A stretch of DNA of 64,000 nt, taken from contig SAUG01000030.1 of assembly GCA_011316305.1 (NCBI GenBank), positions 682,001 to 746,000 of the forward strand. The letters are read 5' to 3'. Under the pieces are notes generated by a model. It was not told the origin of the DNA and did no database searches. It saw only the letters and a list, made by a program, of their open reading frames with translations. A program made the translations under genes and the position numbers. Origin of the DNA: Rusavskia elegans. Its lineage: Eukaryota > Ascomycota > Lecanoromycetes > Teloschistales > Teloschistaceae. Position 1 is the first letter of the stretch; each line of letters starts with the position of its first letter. This document shows, piece after piece, positions 23,238 through 34,896 of the stretch.

Positions 23238-24271
23238 TTATTGCTCGTCCGAACCATACCCAGGACTTGCCTTGAGTATCCTCCTCGAATAGTCCTGGTT
23301 GTCGGCGATGCTGCCGTCGCTCTGCCGTCTCTGCATCATAACTGATGGCTCAAGACGTGAATCAGACATGGAGTGACTGCTTGCCGGAGGCTTGCTCTCC
23401 GTCTCCATTTCGAAAGGATTCACGGGATTTCTTTGGTATTCCTCTTCCAACGCGCGTCGCTTTCTCCTGCGCAGAAAGAGGAACAGTCCCCCAGCAATTG
23501 CACCAAGCGCGACGACTCCGACCACAACACCGGCCGCGATCCCAGCCGTGTTCGGCCCTTTCGATGGCGCTGTGGTCTCAGCCGCCGGTACTGCAACTGG
23601 CTGAGTTTGGCCGGGTGCGGTGACGACTACGGTGCTTGCGCGAGTGATTGTCGACGGGGGTTTGTCCTTCGTGGCGTCTGGCTGCGCAACTGCAACACCA
23701 GCATTACTCGAGGGCTTGGGGTTGGCCGCGGGACTTGGTGTCGATGGCGCAGATGTAGACGATGTGGTGGGGGAGGGAGCTGCCTTCGGTGATGGATTGG
23801 CCTGGGAATCGGCGTCTTTGGAGTCGGAATCCGAGTTACTTGCCCCTTGGGCACTCCCGACGTTGTTGTTCAGTCCTGTCAATAACACAGACCAGGCATC
23901 ATCTCCTCCACCTGGATAAACGTTAGCGGGAAATCGATTCCATTCAGGAGCGTAGACTTGCATTTCTCTTCTGGGAACCCTTGACAGTTTGTACTGCACT
24001 GAGAGTCAGATAATTTACTACTGGCGACCGGCAACAGGTCCCCGCAGGAACAGTCTGAGCCATGGACAAGAGCCATGACAGGTTTGTTTAACTTGACGCA
24101 TAGCTCTTGACAATGCTGATGCGATTGCCATGTAAATGATCCTTGAGCCAGGAACCCGTCCGCTGAAGAGAAACAACCTTTAGAAACCGAGTCGGCAGCG
24201 AGGGCATGAAGCGTATAGAACGACACTAGAGTGACAGACATGAATCTTGAGATCGGCTTCATGATTGACAT
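23238..24271 (-). CDS. wsc1: WSC-domain cell wall integrity sensor
   Basis: Exons 24271-23962 and 23911-23238 give 327 aa. A signal peptide is followed by a WSC domain (about 27-115) with conserved Cys (KGCFSS, CQELC, SDCSCGD, CSTNC, EEKC), a Ser/Thr/Pro-rich stalk (about 130-215) likely O-mannosylated, one membrane segment (IAAGVVVGVVALGAIAGGLFLFL), a basic stop-transfer RRRKRR, and a tail with NPFEME and DNQDYSRRILKA typical of Wsc1/Slg1. The 50-nt intron has a GC donor (GCAAGT at 23961); only this splice keeps the WSC Cys followed by GGDDAWS in frame. Role by family: senses wall stress and signals through Rho1 and Pkc1. Confidence 0.88.
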
Positions 24272-25415
24272 TCAACCCGAAAAGGGTATGCAGTAAGCCT
24301 CATGCAAAAAGGGCGGGTCTTGGTTCTCCAGGCTTCGGTTGGTGATGGGGACCACTTGGTAGATAGGTAGTGTTGATGGATGGTCGATGTTGTATGAAAG
24401 GTATTGTACCTTGTTTGTGCCTTGTCACGGGACTTGGTTGGAGAGTGTTGAATCAAGAACAACAATCAATCAAGATGTTGTCTGTGGGTGAGGCTTGGTC
24501 TCAGGATGATCGATGTCGGAGTTGTAGATGAAGGGAAAATGAAGGGTGGATGTGAGTGGTGAGAGTCTTGGGTACGCGTGGGTATGATATTATTATGGAA
24601 CTGCCAGCAGCCCGGTTAAAAGCAAGTAGCGGCAGACTCGTGTTTTTAGTTGATAGATGTTGTGTAATGATAACGGTCGTGTCGGTCGCTTCGAGGTTCG
24701 GAATGCAATTAGTGTTTCAGTCGTTCAACCGCTTCGGCCCCTTTCAATGGAGTAACGACAGTCAGGCCTGCGAGGGCCAGGGCGACAGATGAGGATTAAA
24801 CGGCAGGCTCCAGCTTAGTACAGCTGTGGAACGATTAGGTGATGATGATGAAGGTGGTGATGTGATGACGAGAAGAAGAACAACGAAGTCTCGGAAGTAG
24901 TCGACGACAGGAGGGACACGCAGAAAGGGAGACAGCACCAGCATATGGGCGCTAGACAGCTGTAATTTCGATTAACCGTCCCGATTAAGGAACACTAGAA
25001 CCAAGGTAGTCAGGAACCCAGACGCGCCATCCAATCAGCTTGCATGGCGTTTTGAGACCGTTGCTCCGTGCTAAATCTTCTATTCCCTTCCATTGGTACG
25101 TAAGGTAGCTGACCGATTTACCATGATGCCAATACAAATGGCCATATATATAGTGATAAGTGGCAGGCCCAGATCCACCGCTTGAATACGGTATTGACGC
25201 TCTTGAGCACGATGACTTCGAACATTGGTACTACTCTCCTACACAGGAGCATTACTCGTAATGGCTACCGTACTCACCCAGCTCAAGGACTACTCCTACA
25301 AGGGTCCTTTGCAACCCAGTTTGTACCAACTAATTATTACAATCTCATCCACCAGCCGTAATATATCTTACAAGAATATCAACGCCCTCATCCTACAGCC
25401 CCGCTGGCTATCTAT
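24272..25415. promoter_or_regulatory. Promoter of the WSC gene and 3' region of CWH43
   Basis: About 1.14 kb upstream of the WSC start. It is locally repetitive (GAT and GAA-rich around 24840-24890) and AT-rich near 25140-25200 (ATATATATAG). No coding frame of interest. A long regulatory region would suit a stress sensor; no specific site can be proved. Confidence 0.4.
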
Positions 25416-28400
25416 CTACACGAAGTATCGAGGTTCATCGAATACATGATACCTGTGATCCCGCACACCATGACCCCGGAACAACCAAGGGAATCGCAGC
25501 CCCTTGGGCACCTGCTCTTCGTTCACTTGCTCGTCCGAGCTCTCCGGCTGCCCGACGACAAATTTACCAACCTATGTGATCGTCAGCATTTCCGTCATTT
25601 CCTCGCAACTTTGTCATTGACGCTGCCTACCTGAAGCTCCGTGTCCGTGATTGTCGATCGGCTCACCCGAGCATATCCTGACCGCCGAATCCCCTTGTAC
25701 AGAATGTATTCACACCACCGATCCCAATCGCTTGGATCAATGTCTTTCATTCCGCTCTTCTCGCCCACGTACGTGTTGTAAACTCCTTCATTGGGCTTGG
25801 TAACAAGATAGCTCATAAGGATCAACGGTCGAGGCGACCCTTTCATCAATGCGGCCAAATATTCCGACTGCAGCCGTCGATCCTCGGCGTCTTCTTCCTG
25901 GCCAGAATGAAACACTACCACGTCAACAAGTTCCCCATAAGCATCGAGTGTCGCGTGGATCGCTGGCGCCAATTCGCCCACGGGCGACGGGAGCAGGTGG
26001 TGCGTCGAGTTCATGATAGGGAACTTGGACAGAAGCGCCGAGCCCCACGTATGCTTATCAGGTCCCGGCCCATAGTCAACATACATGCCGAGGTCTTCCG
26101 CCAGGTATTGCGTGCTATCACGATTGCCCATGATGATTCTTTGCAGGTCTGACTCCAGCAGCCCGATCACGTCGATCTCAAGCTCCTTGATCAGATCCCG
26201 CATTCGCCGCTCCGATGACCACATGTCGTTGTCAAGAGAGAAATGGATGGTCCAGATACCTGCAGTGATGACCTTGTCTTTCGGATGATATGGAACGTAG
26301 TCATTGGTAGGAAATCGTAGATACGATGTCGCTAGGGCGACCAGCTGAATCGCCAGGAGCACGTAGGTGTAATAGGAAGCAAATCGGCTGGGCCCAGCCT
26401 TTCCAGATCTGGTTCTTTTGGTGTTGATGCTCTCGGCTCGGGGCGAGGCGTAGACGCCTGCTCCAAGGAAAACTACAGTAGCTGTCATTACCCAGTCGGT
26501 GTGTTCGCGCATCAGAGGCCCGCCCGGTACAAAGGCATACGCAACCACCCACACGTGTGCAAGTACCAAGATGTTATATATTAAGAAGCCTAAGCCAAAC
26601 GTCATCAGGCCGTGACGTACAGCGGATGTAACCAAGGGTGTTGTTAAGGCCATCAAAGTGACAGCCAGAAGGAGTGCACCCATGTAGCCGAACCAATTAT
26701 GATGGCTCGTCACGATGAACGCCCCAACCCCAGCCAGCAATAGGTTTATCCAGCTCGAGAGAGGCCCCTTGAAGAATATGCTCGCGAGGATACCAACGGC
26801 CATTGCTGCGATAGTCAGGACTCCATTTGCTGCGATCGGGCCTCTGACAGGAAAGCCTTCCCATACCCACAGAATCATCGTGCTGGAGTCCGAGAGGAGG
26901 GAGTGCAGTCCGAACAGCAAACCCGCTAACCCAAGGCCAGCGAGGAATGGCGATGTCTTGGGACGATCTGCTGGATCAATACCTCCACGGTTGTCAGTGA
27001 CAGTTCTCGTAGACCTTGCAATGGCCAGTGCTGCTAGGAGCAGTCCCATTTTGTTCCAGCCCCCATTTTCGGCATGCATTATGGGCCAGATAGGGTTATT
27101 CGTCCGGAACGCAAATTTCGCAACGCTGGACGCTACCAAGCCAATGCTCCAGGCCAATATTCGCAATTCGAGACGAGGAAGTTGCGAGCGTTCGGCGTAC
27201 CAGGTCGCTGCCCATGCAAGGCAGGACATTGAGACACCAAAGGCAACTGAAAACAAGCGATATTCCGGAGTCTCGGTAAGATATGCAAGCAACCCGCTGA
27301 GCGAAAGAAGGTGCACAAGGCGGACATTCTGGATTATCAGCGAACGTATAGACGCGTTCACTAGCAGAAAGGGAGACACAGTGCACATGACCATCACTTC
27401 GTAGCCTGATATGCCCATATGCCAGAGCGGGAAATCTGATGATGCTTAGTCTGGTGTATTGAAAAGCTCATGGTAGCCACTTACACCACACAGTAAGTCC
27501 CAAAGACGTCAGCATAGACCAAAAGACAAACTAGGAGTGAACTGTGTCAGCATACTATCACAGTGAAACAGAGTAATGTACTCACCCCATTGTAAACATC
27601 TGCGGCTGCGTCTAGCGCATTTACCCATAAGAATTGAGCCGCGAAGATGTCGCCAATCGGCTTGCCTTTCCTACTGATAGTGAGTATAGTACTCGATATA
27701 ATGCGTTATGAGGATACATACTCTTTTTCAAGGACAGCATCTGCAACCTGTTGCGTTTTGCTGAGAGCACCCGCATATCAGATATCAATCCGTACCAGAG
27801 AGAATAATGGCCCTACATGTCTCTACTTTGGGAGCCAATACACGTACCCTCTGCTGGAGCCCTTGACATCCCGGACGATGAGTTCAAAGCCATCAAAATC
27901 CAGGGCCGTCACGGCGTCAAACCCCACATCAAACAATATCAATGCCCATTCGTAAAACGCATATATTGTATAGGCTACTCGATGTCAGCGATGTGTACGC
28001 GAACGGTCTTTCCCACCAATCACAATGATACGTACCTCCAGGGACCTTATGGACCTTGTGCTGAATGAAATAATATACGAGAGGCACTAGAGTGCCAAAG
28101 AAAGATCCGGCAAGTATCTTTCGGTACTTGACAGCTTTGGGATTATTGGGGCTGAGTGCGAGGCAACCGAGGGTCCACGGAAGGGTAGCCACCAAGTAAG
28201 AAATCATGAATATGTCGTGCCAGCCATGATCATCCGTTGAAGTGACGTATGTCCAGCCTCCACAGCTCAAAGTACGAAAGACTCCGACACCGGCAATGAT
28301 CTTAGGAAGTGAGGTGTTGGGGCGCGCTGTGAGGATGTACCATAAGGAAACAAGGAGGAGACGAGGACCTAGTGTTTGAGTAAGTGTTGAACCGTGTCTG

Positions 28401-28721
28401 GCACTGGAGCGCAGCTTACCTGACGTCATAGCAATAAAGAATTGGAACACGGCTCGTTCAGGATAGCGGTCTCCAATGGTAGCAGAGACTGAAGGAAACC
28501 ATTCTTGGGGGTATCCCTTAGTCGGTAAGCAATGAGTAGGGTTGATTCAAATAAGCTTGATGTACGTAATATTCGTTTTCAACTATCTTTTGATAGTGAA
28601 GAGCCAGTCCAGTGACCAATGCCCCGATGAAAGCAGAATAGGCCATGACCGTGTGAGCCCATGATATCCATTTTCCTGAGAGGGCAACAACGGCGTCACC
28701 CTCCCTGACTTTTGGTGCCAT
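25416..28721 (-). CDS. cwh43: GPI-anchor ceramide remodelling protein CWH43
   Basis: Nine exons: 28721-28566, 28516-28420, 28368-28036, 27974-27848, 27760-27722, 27673-27586, 27530-27485, 27435-25631 and 25571-25416, total 948 aa, the usual size. The N-terminal PGAP2/Frag1-like half (about 1-250) contains VSATIGDRYPERAVFQFF and DVGFDAVTALDF; multiple membrane segments follow; the C-terminal 330 residues are the PGAP2IP-type endonuclease/phosphatase-like domain with GLLESDL and TWGSALLSKFPI. It acts in the ER/Golgi to put ceramide onto GPI anchors. All eight junctions restore frame. Its head-to-head partner is UTP6, 292 bp away. Confidence 0.93.
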
Positions 28722-29013
28722 ACAATATGGTAGCTAGTCCAGTTACCGCTGTTTCTCGTGGCGTAATGACATGAAAAGAGGGTGGGAAAGCAGTACAAAA
28801 AGGAATGGCTAGCTCTCGCGTTGTTGTCAGGAGATGAGGTTCAGATTGAAATATCGGCGAGTCGGAACATCAGGGATGTCGGCGTTTACAACTTCCGTCA
28901 ATGCTTGGCCAAAACCTCAAAAGGCCACACGGAGGTAGGGACACGACCCACGCCGGATGCCTCGTCTCTCATTCTCCATTCTAATCAATACGTAGAGCAG
29001 CTAGTTCCGGAGT
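28722..29013. promoter_or_regulatory. Bidirectional promoter, CWH43/UTP6
   Basis: 292 bp between two divergent ATGs, so both promoters must lie here or overlap. No specific element identified. Confidence 0.5.
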
Positions 29014-30469
29014 ATGGCTGGCGCGAGTGATAAAGCGCGATACTATTTGGAACAGTCGGTTCCAGAGCTTCAGGAGCTTGTTCGGAAGAAAATATTCACG
29101 AAGGTGAGCTGCCTAGGTTTTATCCGTGGAACGCTTCTGACGGGCAGGTAAGGATGAAGTAAGCTCGATAGCAAAGAAAAGATCCGAGTTTGAACACAAG
29201 CTGAGCGCGCGAGGTTCAACCGCTTCAGACTATGCTCGCTACGTGGAATATGAAATGAATCTCGATGCTCTGCGCAGGACCAGAGCGAAAAGGTTGGGCA
29301 TCAAGGCTACGAGCCACACGGGCCAACGTCGCATATTCTTCGTCCTCGATCGGGCGACTCGGAAATTCCATGGAGATACGTCTCTTTGGATGCTGTATTT
29401 GAGCTTTGCAAGGAAACAAAAGGCGAACAAGAAAGTTGCTCAAATCATTACGAGTATGCTACGCTTGCACCCAGCAAGCCCAGAGCTATGGATATATGCA
29501 GCAAACTATGCATGGGAGGAAAAAGCAGATATCACCGAAACCCGCGGTTACATGCAAAGAGGTTTGAGGTTCTGCAATCACTCCAAGCGTCTATGGTCGC
29601 AGTATCTAAAGCTTGAGATGATCTACATTGCAAAGATATCGGCTAGGCGCCGAATTCTTGGTCTTGACTCCAAGTCCCCGCAGGAAGAATCACTTCAGGA
29701 CGGCGAAGACTTTGGTCAAGATCTGATTACGCTGCCGCATGTCACTACGATAGATACCGGGCTGGAAAGTATAACGGCTGATTCAGCTCGTCCAACAATA
29801 CCGGAAAGCAAGATTGCTTCAACTCCAGCTCTCGCTGGTGCAATACCCGTTGCCATATTCGCCGCAGCGATGAAGGAATTTCAAGAGGAGCCGACATTCG
29901 GGACTCAATTATTCGATTGTGTTGCTGAATTTCATGGACTCGATTGCGCAAAGAGAATATTGCAACATATGGTCCAATCTCTGATGGCAGCTACGCCCAC
30001 AGATGCAGCGACTTTGACATGCTTCCTCCGCGAACCGCTTGTTGGACTAGTCGCAGCTTCAACCCTACTACCGAGAGCCTTGATCGAAGTGTTGGATCGA
30101 TTTGAGTTGGCTATGCGAAACGTCAACTCGCTGGAGGGATCTCTTAAACAGACTCAGACCCGTGAAGCTATTTCCCAGCAGATGATAAAGTGTATTGCAA
30201 CATATCTTGAATACCCTGAATTGGATCCGGAAATTCGAGCTGTACTGACTGCAATGATCAAGACCGCGTGGGCTCACTGCTTGCGGAGTTTAAAAACGAA
30301 AAGCTCAAGATCAAGTGATGAGACGATAGCTCTGCTTAAGATCCTTCATCTCCATGGATTCAAGGATCTAGTGCAGCCAGGCGTTACCTTGGCCCTAAGC
30401 ATCTGGCCAGATGACCCTCAACTTCTGGCTATTGAAAGTCCAGTGGTTCTACTCGAGCAACGTCAGTAG
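29014..30469 (+). CDS. utp6: U3 snoRNP / SSU processome protein UTP6
   Basis: Exons 29014-29103 and 29153-30469 encode 468 aa. The N-terminus LEQSVPELQELVRKKIFTK joins DEVSSIAKKRSEFEHKL, then YEMNLDALRRTRAKRLG, RRIFFVLDRATRKFHGD and HAT-type helical repeats (WMLYLSFARK, LWIYAANYAWE, LWSQYLKLEM). Utp6 is part of the UTP-B complex that binds U3-associated pre-rRNA in the nucleolus. The splice uses AAG at 29152, not the CAG five bases upstream, which would hit a stop. Its stop overlaps the 3' end of the opposite gene by 7 bp. Confidence 0.92.
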
Positions 30470-31163
30470 TCCGATCCCTTCGGACCTCTACGCCCACTCT
30501 TCTTGCTACTCTGGCGTTTCTTGGCCCTAATCCTGGATTCATTGTCGGCCTTCTGGCTATGACGATGGAACGATTAGTCGGGGAGTTCGATACTGGTAGG
30601 GGCACTCATACAGTCGCTTAACCCTCTCCGCCTGTTCTGGCGATGTTTCTCCTTTGATGCTGGATCTCCCAGCGGCTAGAATCAGATCTTGCAACTTCAT
30701 GAAGCATGCGTCGACATTGTCGCTCTGCTTTCGGTTACTGTCTGCCTGTATTACCAAAGCATCGGACTTCTCAGCGTAGTACAGGGACGCTCTGATCTGA
30801 TCATGGAGTAGATTTGGCACGGATGGTAGCAAGTCCTTGAGAGGCAGACGTAGCATGGCTTTTGAATTCACTCTGGCATATTGAATGAGTTTCAAGCAGA
30901 ACAAGGAACAAGACCTAGTCTACATACTTATTGACATTCTGTCCTCCTGGACCTGACGAGCGATTGAAAGAAATCTCACATGCTTTCTTCGGAAGAGTGC
31001 TAGGGCCAAAGCCTTTGAGCCACTCCCTGGCGGCTGCTTGATCTGCCTCAATCTCCCCAGCTACCAAAGAATTGCGGAGAGCTAGACGATATGTAGAGCT
31101 TCGGAATCCTCGTAAGTAGATGTGAATAGACTCGAAGTGTTTTGTCGACGGACGAAAGATCAT
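30463..31163 (-). CDS. pth4: Mitochondrial ICT1-like peptidyl-tRNA hydrolase (GGQ protein)
   Basis: Exons 31163-30928, 30872-30612 and 30556-30463 encode 196 aa. A basic, Arg-rich presequence suggests mitochondrial import. The class-I release-factor domain has ISFNRSSGPGGQNVNKVNSKAMLRL, with the catalytic GGQ at about residue 74. The C-terminal tail, reached only by splicing out 55 nt after KRL, is QKADNESRIRAKKRQSSKKSGRRG, the basic tail typical of ICT1/Pth4/YOL114C that enters the ribosome. The family rescues stalled mitoribosomes by hydrolysing peptidyl-tRNA. Confidence 0.9.
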
Positions 31164-31518
31164 CTCTCACTGTGCATGATTCATTTGGTGTTCTTTCCTG
31201 GACCAATCATAATGAGATTCACGTGATGCTATCAAGCTAGGCCATTTGAGGTTGGCTCGAAATAAGGTACACGAGTAAAATCTTCCAGCGACCTTCAGGC
31301 TGTCCCCTTCCACCCCATACATCGATATTTGATACTGGACCAGCTCTTCTAGACAGCTAGAGCTGTAGGCTAGACAATCCAGTCACTGTCTTACGCGCTG
31401 TGTCATCGTCTATCTTTATGACCAAGAAAGATTGCTCAACTTTCCATCTGACCTGGCCATGGGCTTCCCTTACACACGCCCTCTCTCAGCATCATATTGA
31501 TTGCTCCCAATCGCATCC
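31164..31518. promoter_or_regulatory. Divergent promoter, ICT1-like gene and NAB3
   Basis: 355 bp between two head-to-head start codons. C/T-rich just before the NAB3 start (CCCTCTCTCAGC). No other feature recognised. Confidence 0.4.
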
Positions 31519-34464
31519 ATGACGTCTAGCCCTCCACCTGATGCACAATACTTTCGTGGGAAAACACTGACACCAGAGAGCCCCGTACCACTGCATATCC
31601 CTGAGCCTTCTCACATACCTGTGCTTCAGAACCAGATCGAGCCAATCTTCAACCTTCTGTCCACACACATGAGTCAGTCCCTGAATTCGAATGTATCGAT
31701 GGATACAGAACACTTGTCAGTGCAGAATGAGTTGGATCAAGCGACACAACCGAACACGGACATCGACCATTTGATTGATGGGGTGAACGAGCATGCGGGC
31801 GCTTCAAACAGGCATGAGCCGGATCAAGGAGACAGAGACTATGTCCAGGCTTTTGATGACGAGGATTCCGCAGACGAGGAGGAGCCTAATACTATCCCCA
31901 ATCATTCGTCAACTTCTGCTGCCCAGCTATCTTCCTCTGTTCCTGCTCATGAATCCCTCATTCCCCACCCACCAGATGCTCCATTATCGTCGGCTCTGAA
32001 CCAGACCCAGGAAATACTTCCAGATCTTTTCCAAGCCAGTCCCGCTTTCCCTCAACCTTCCCAAGATGCCACTCTCCATGAGGACCCCGTCGTCGATGCA
32101 CAGCCGGGGTCGCCTGATGATTCTGATGATCAGATGCAGGATGGTGGCGTGAATTACCAGACACTGCTGGACAATCTCACTCCCTCTACTGCCACTGCTC
32201 CCAGTGCAGAAAACATCACTTCCATCACAACTGCTGCTCCACCAACTGCTACCAACGTATCCAGACCAAGTAGCGCAGAGTCTCCTATCTCTACTCTCCC
32301 CCTTCCTCCTGGGCTTCCTCCACGTCCACCACCCCAAGAAAAGCCCGCCATACACCCAAACTATACGACTGAAGAGGACATACGATCCTATCATTACCCG
32401 CACGTTCCAAGTACCACAACCCCCAACTCCAGTGCCACACAAACAAATAATTCTATCAAGCCGATCCAGACCCTTAGCCACCCCCTTCCACCTACTGTCA
32501 TCGTTGGCTCCAATGGTCTTCCTCCTCCGCCGCTTGCCACCTTCCAACAACCCCCTTCTCAAACAGCACAGCTGCCACAACCTGGACCAGTCACCTCCCA
32601 GTCACAACAGCCTGAAGACTTTGTAAAGCTAGCAGACAGAGACTCAGTCGCAATTGAGAGTCATCAGAATGAACCTCCATGGCCTCAACAGCTCGAGAAA
32701 CTCTACAGTGATTTTCTGAACGAAGAAGCAGTCTACGTGGCCGAAGGAGTGTGGGACAGATTTCCCTCGGGATCAAGATTATTCGTTGGTAAGCACACGG
32801 TGAAATGACAGGTAGTTCCGGATAACGAGGTAAAGCTCGATTGACATCGTTCTAGGAAATTTGTATAGCGAGAAAGTGACCAAGAGAGACCTATTCTTCG
32901 TCTTCCAAAGATACGGAAGACTCGCACAAATTTCAATCAAGAATGCTTATGGCTTTATTCAATTCTACGAAGCGAGTTGTTCAAACCGCGCGATACAAGG
33001 AGAGCAAGGATCCGCCATTCGAGGAAGAAAAATTCGTAAGCGCTCAGTTGGCTTGCTCAGATGCACGAACACTAACTTGTTCAGATCTTGAAGTCTCAAA
33101 GCCGCAAAAGAACTCGCGCAACGCAGCTGCCACGGCTGCAGGTAACAACCTACGCGCGGGGCATGGAAGAAGATCGAGATCTCCAGACTATGATAGGGGA
33201 AGCCGCGGGATCGGCGGACGCCCAAGTATAGATCGAGGAGTCATTCACGGCAGCGTTGGAAACGATGTACGACGAAGGGATGACTACCGACCAATGCGCT
33301 CGCCATCGCCCAGAGGCTTCCGTGGCCGGGATGAGTATCGAGGCCGTGACAGAAGCCCCGACAGATACTACGGTAGTCGACGGAGTCGATCAAGATCCCC
33401 TTTTGGAAGAAACGGCCGATATCGGAGTAGAAGCCCTCGAGGCCGTGATATGGACGACGAAGCCAACCTTTCAATGCCACGAAGAAATCCTAGGGACGTT
33501 CCGGACGTTCAAATGATCCTTGTTGATGAAGTCGATAGGTACGTGGATGAAACGAGAGCAATTACAGTGCAGGAAGACGGAATCTGACTCGTTACAGAAC
33601 CTTTGTTGCTTACATCGAGAAAACGTTCCGGGATCGCGGTCTAACTTGCAGTACGTTTCAGCTTCCGCGAGTCTCGCTCGTGGCCGTCATCAAGAGACAG
33701 ATCCTGGAAGGAGTTCAGGCTGTCGTCAAGATTCTTCGTCAATCGCAGGTGACCGGCAAAATTCCACTGCAAGTGTTTGATCATAGTGCAGGAGTAGACA
33801 ATGTTCGATATGAAGGTAAATCATCCAACGAGCGGAATTCTCCTCTATACTGATAATCCGTTGATCAGAATACAATGAACTCGACGCCCACATCGCCGCA
33901 GAGCTTGTCGTCCGAGCGAAGGCGAGCCGACTTGCGCCTCCAGCCGTCCAACAGCCCATCACTTCATCATACGGAGTTCCACAGTATAGACCTCCACAGC
34001 CGATCCCTCAGCAACCAATGCCTCCACAGCAGCCTCAGCAACCACCCAATATAGCCAATCTTATTACCTCACTGGATGGTCCAGCTCTCCAGAAACTCCT
34101 CGGTGCCATGGCGCAAAACCCTCAGTCACCCCACACAAGTCAGCAGGGTCAACCGCCGCCTCAATTCTCCACCAACCTGTCATCATTTCTTGGGGGAAAC
34201 CCCCAGCAACAGCAAGCACCGCAAGGCTACCCCCAATTTCCGCAAGGCGGATCTCTTCAGCAGAATCATCAACCACCACCATCTCCTTACGGGCCAGCCC
34301 CAAATGGGCAATCATTCGCAAACAACCCCGCACTTGCCTCGTTGTTGGTGAATGTTGGGGCTAATCGACCGTCTTTACAGCAGCAGGGGATGCATCAAGG
34401 CCAGCCAGAGCAACAGCAACACGTGCAGAATATTATGGAACAGTTATCGCGTTGGAAGCAGTGA
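31519..34464 (+). CDS. nab3: NAB3-like RNA-binding protein
   Basis: Exons 31519-32788, 32856-33035, 33085-33538, 33598-33815 and 33869-34464 encode 905 aa. The first 415 residues are acidic then Pro/Ser/Thr rich. One RRM (about 418-490) has RLFVGNL as RNP2 and YGFIQF as RNP1 and is split by two introns. An Arg/Ser/Asp-rich linker (about 500-630) is SR-like (RRSRSRSP). Next is an anticodon-binding-like domain (about 640-740, VQMILVDEVDRTFVAYIEKTFRDRG), as in NCOA5-type proteins, then a Pro/Gln-rich tail. Resembles fungal Nab3, which with Nrd1 and Sen1 ends non-coding transcription and feeds RNA to the exosome; RRP6 is in this window. Confidence 0.85.
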
Positions 34465-34784
34465 ACAGCGGTCCTGTGCTTTAGCGTTTGCTGACTTTCT
34501 AGAGCGAACCAGACATTCGATCTGCGGTCCTAAGCAAGAGTGAGTGTCCAAAGGATGAGCGTTATGGCTAGACACTCGGTCTCTGGCTCATAGAGAACAC
34601 TTTGAGCAGCGGTGCTAGACTTTCGTAAGCTATCGAGCTAAGTAGCTATAATAGCTATCATAACATTTGTACATAGGCTTCTTTTTTAAATCTGTTTCTT
34701 AAAAGCGATGAGGTTCCGATTGAACGGACTTCCATACCTAAGCCGCTGCGTCCCTTGTAGTCGTACAAACTCTGTCTCATACAT
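34465..34784. other. Convergent 3' region, NAB3 and LETM1-like gene
   Basis: About 320 bp (or to 34896 if the LETM1-like protein ends at its first stop). Contains T-rich stretches near 34680 (CTTTTTTAAAT). No gene seen. Confidence 0.4.
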
Positions 34785-34896
34785 TCACAGAGCAGCCGAA
34801 TGAAGTGTAAACCGCAATCCCCACTGCGCAGCTCGCCGGAATAGAGGAATCAGATCATGGAAATCGCCTTCATCAGAATAATAGGTTGTTTCCGGC

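Noticed and set aside
32204..32626. Pro-rich 140-codon frame
   Set aside because: Out-of-frame shadow of the Pro/Thr-rich part of NAB3.
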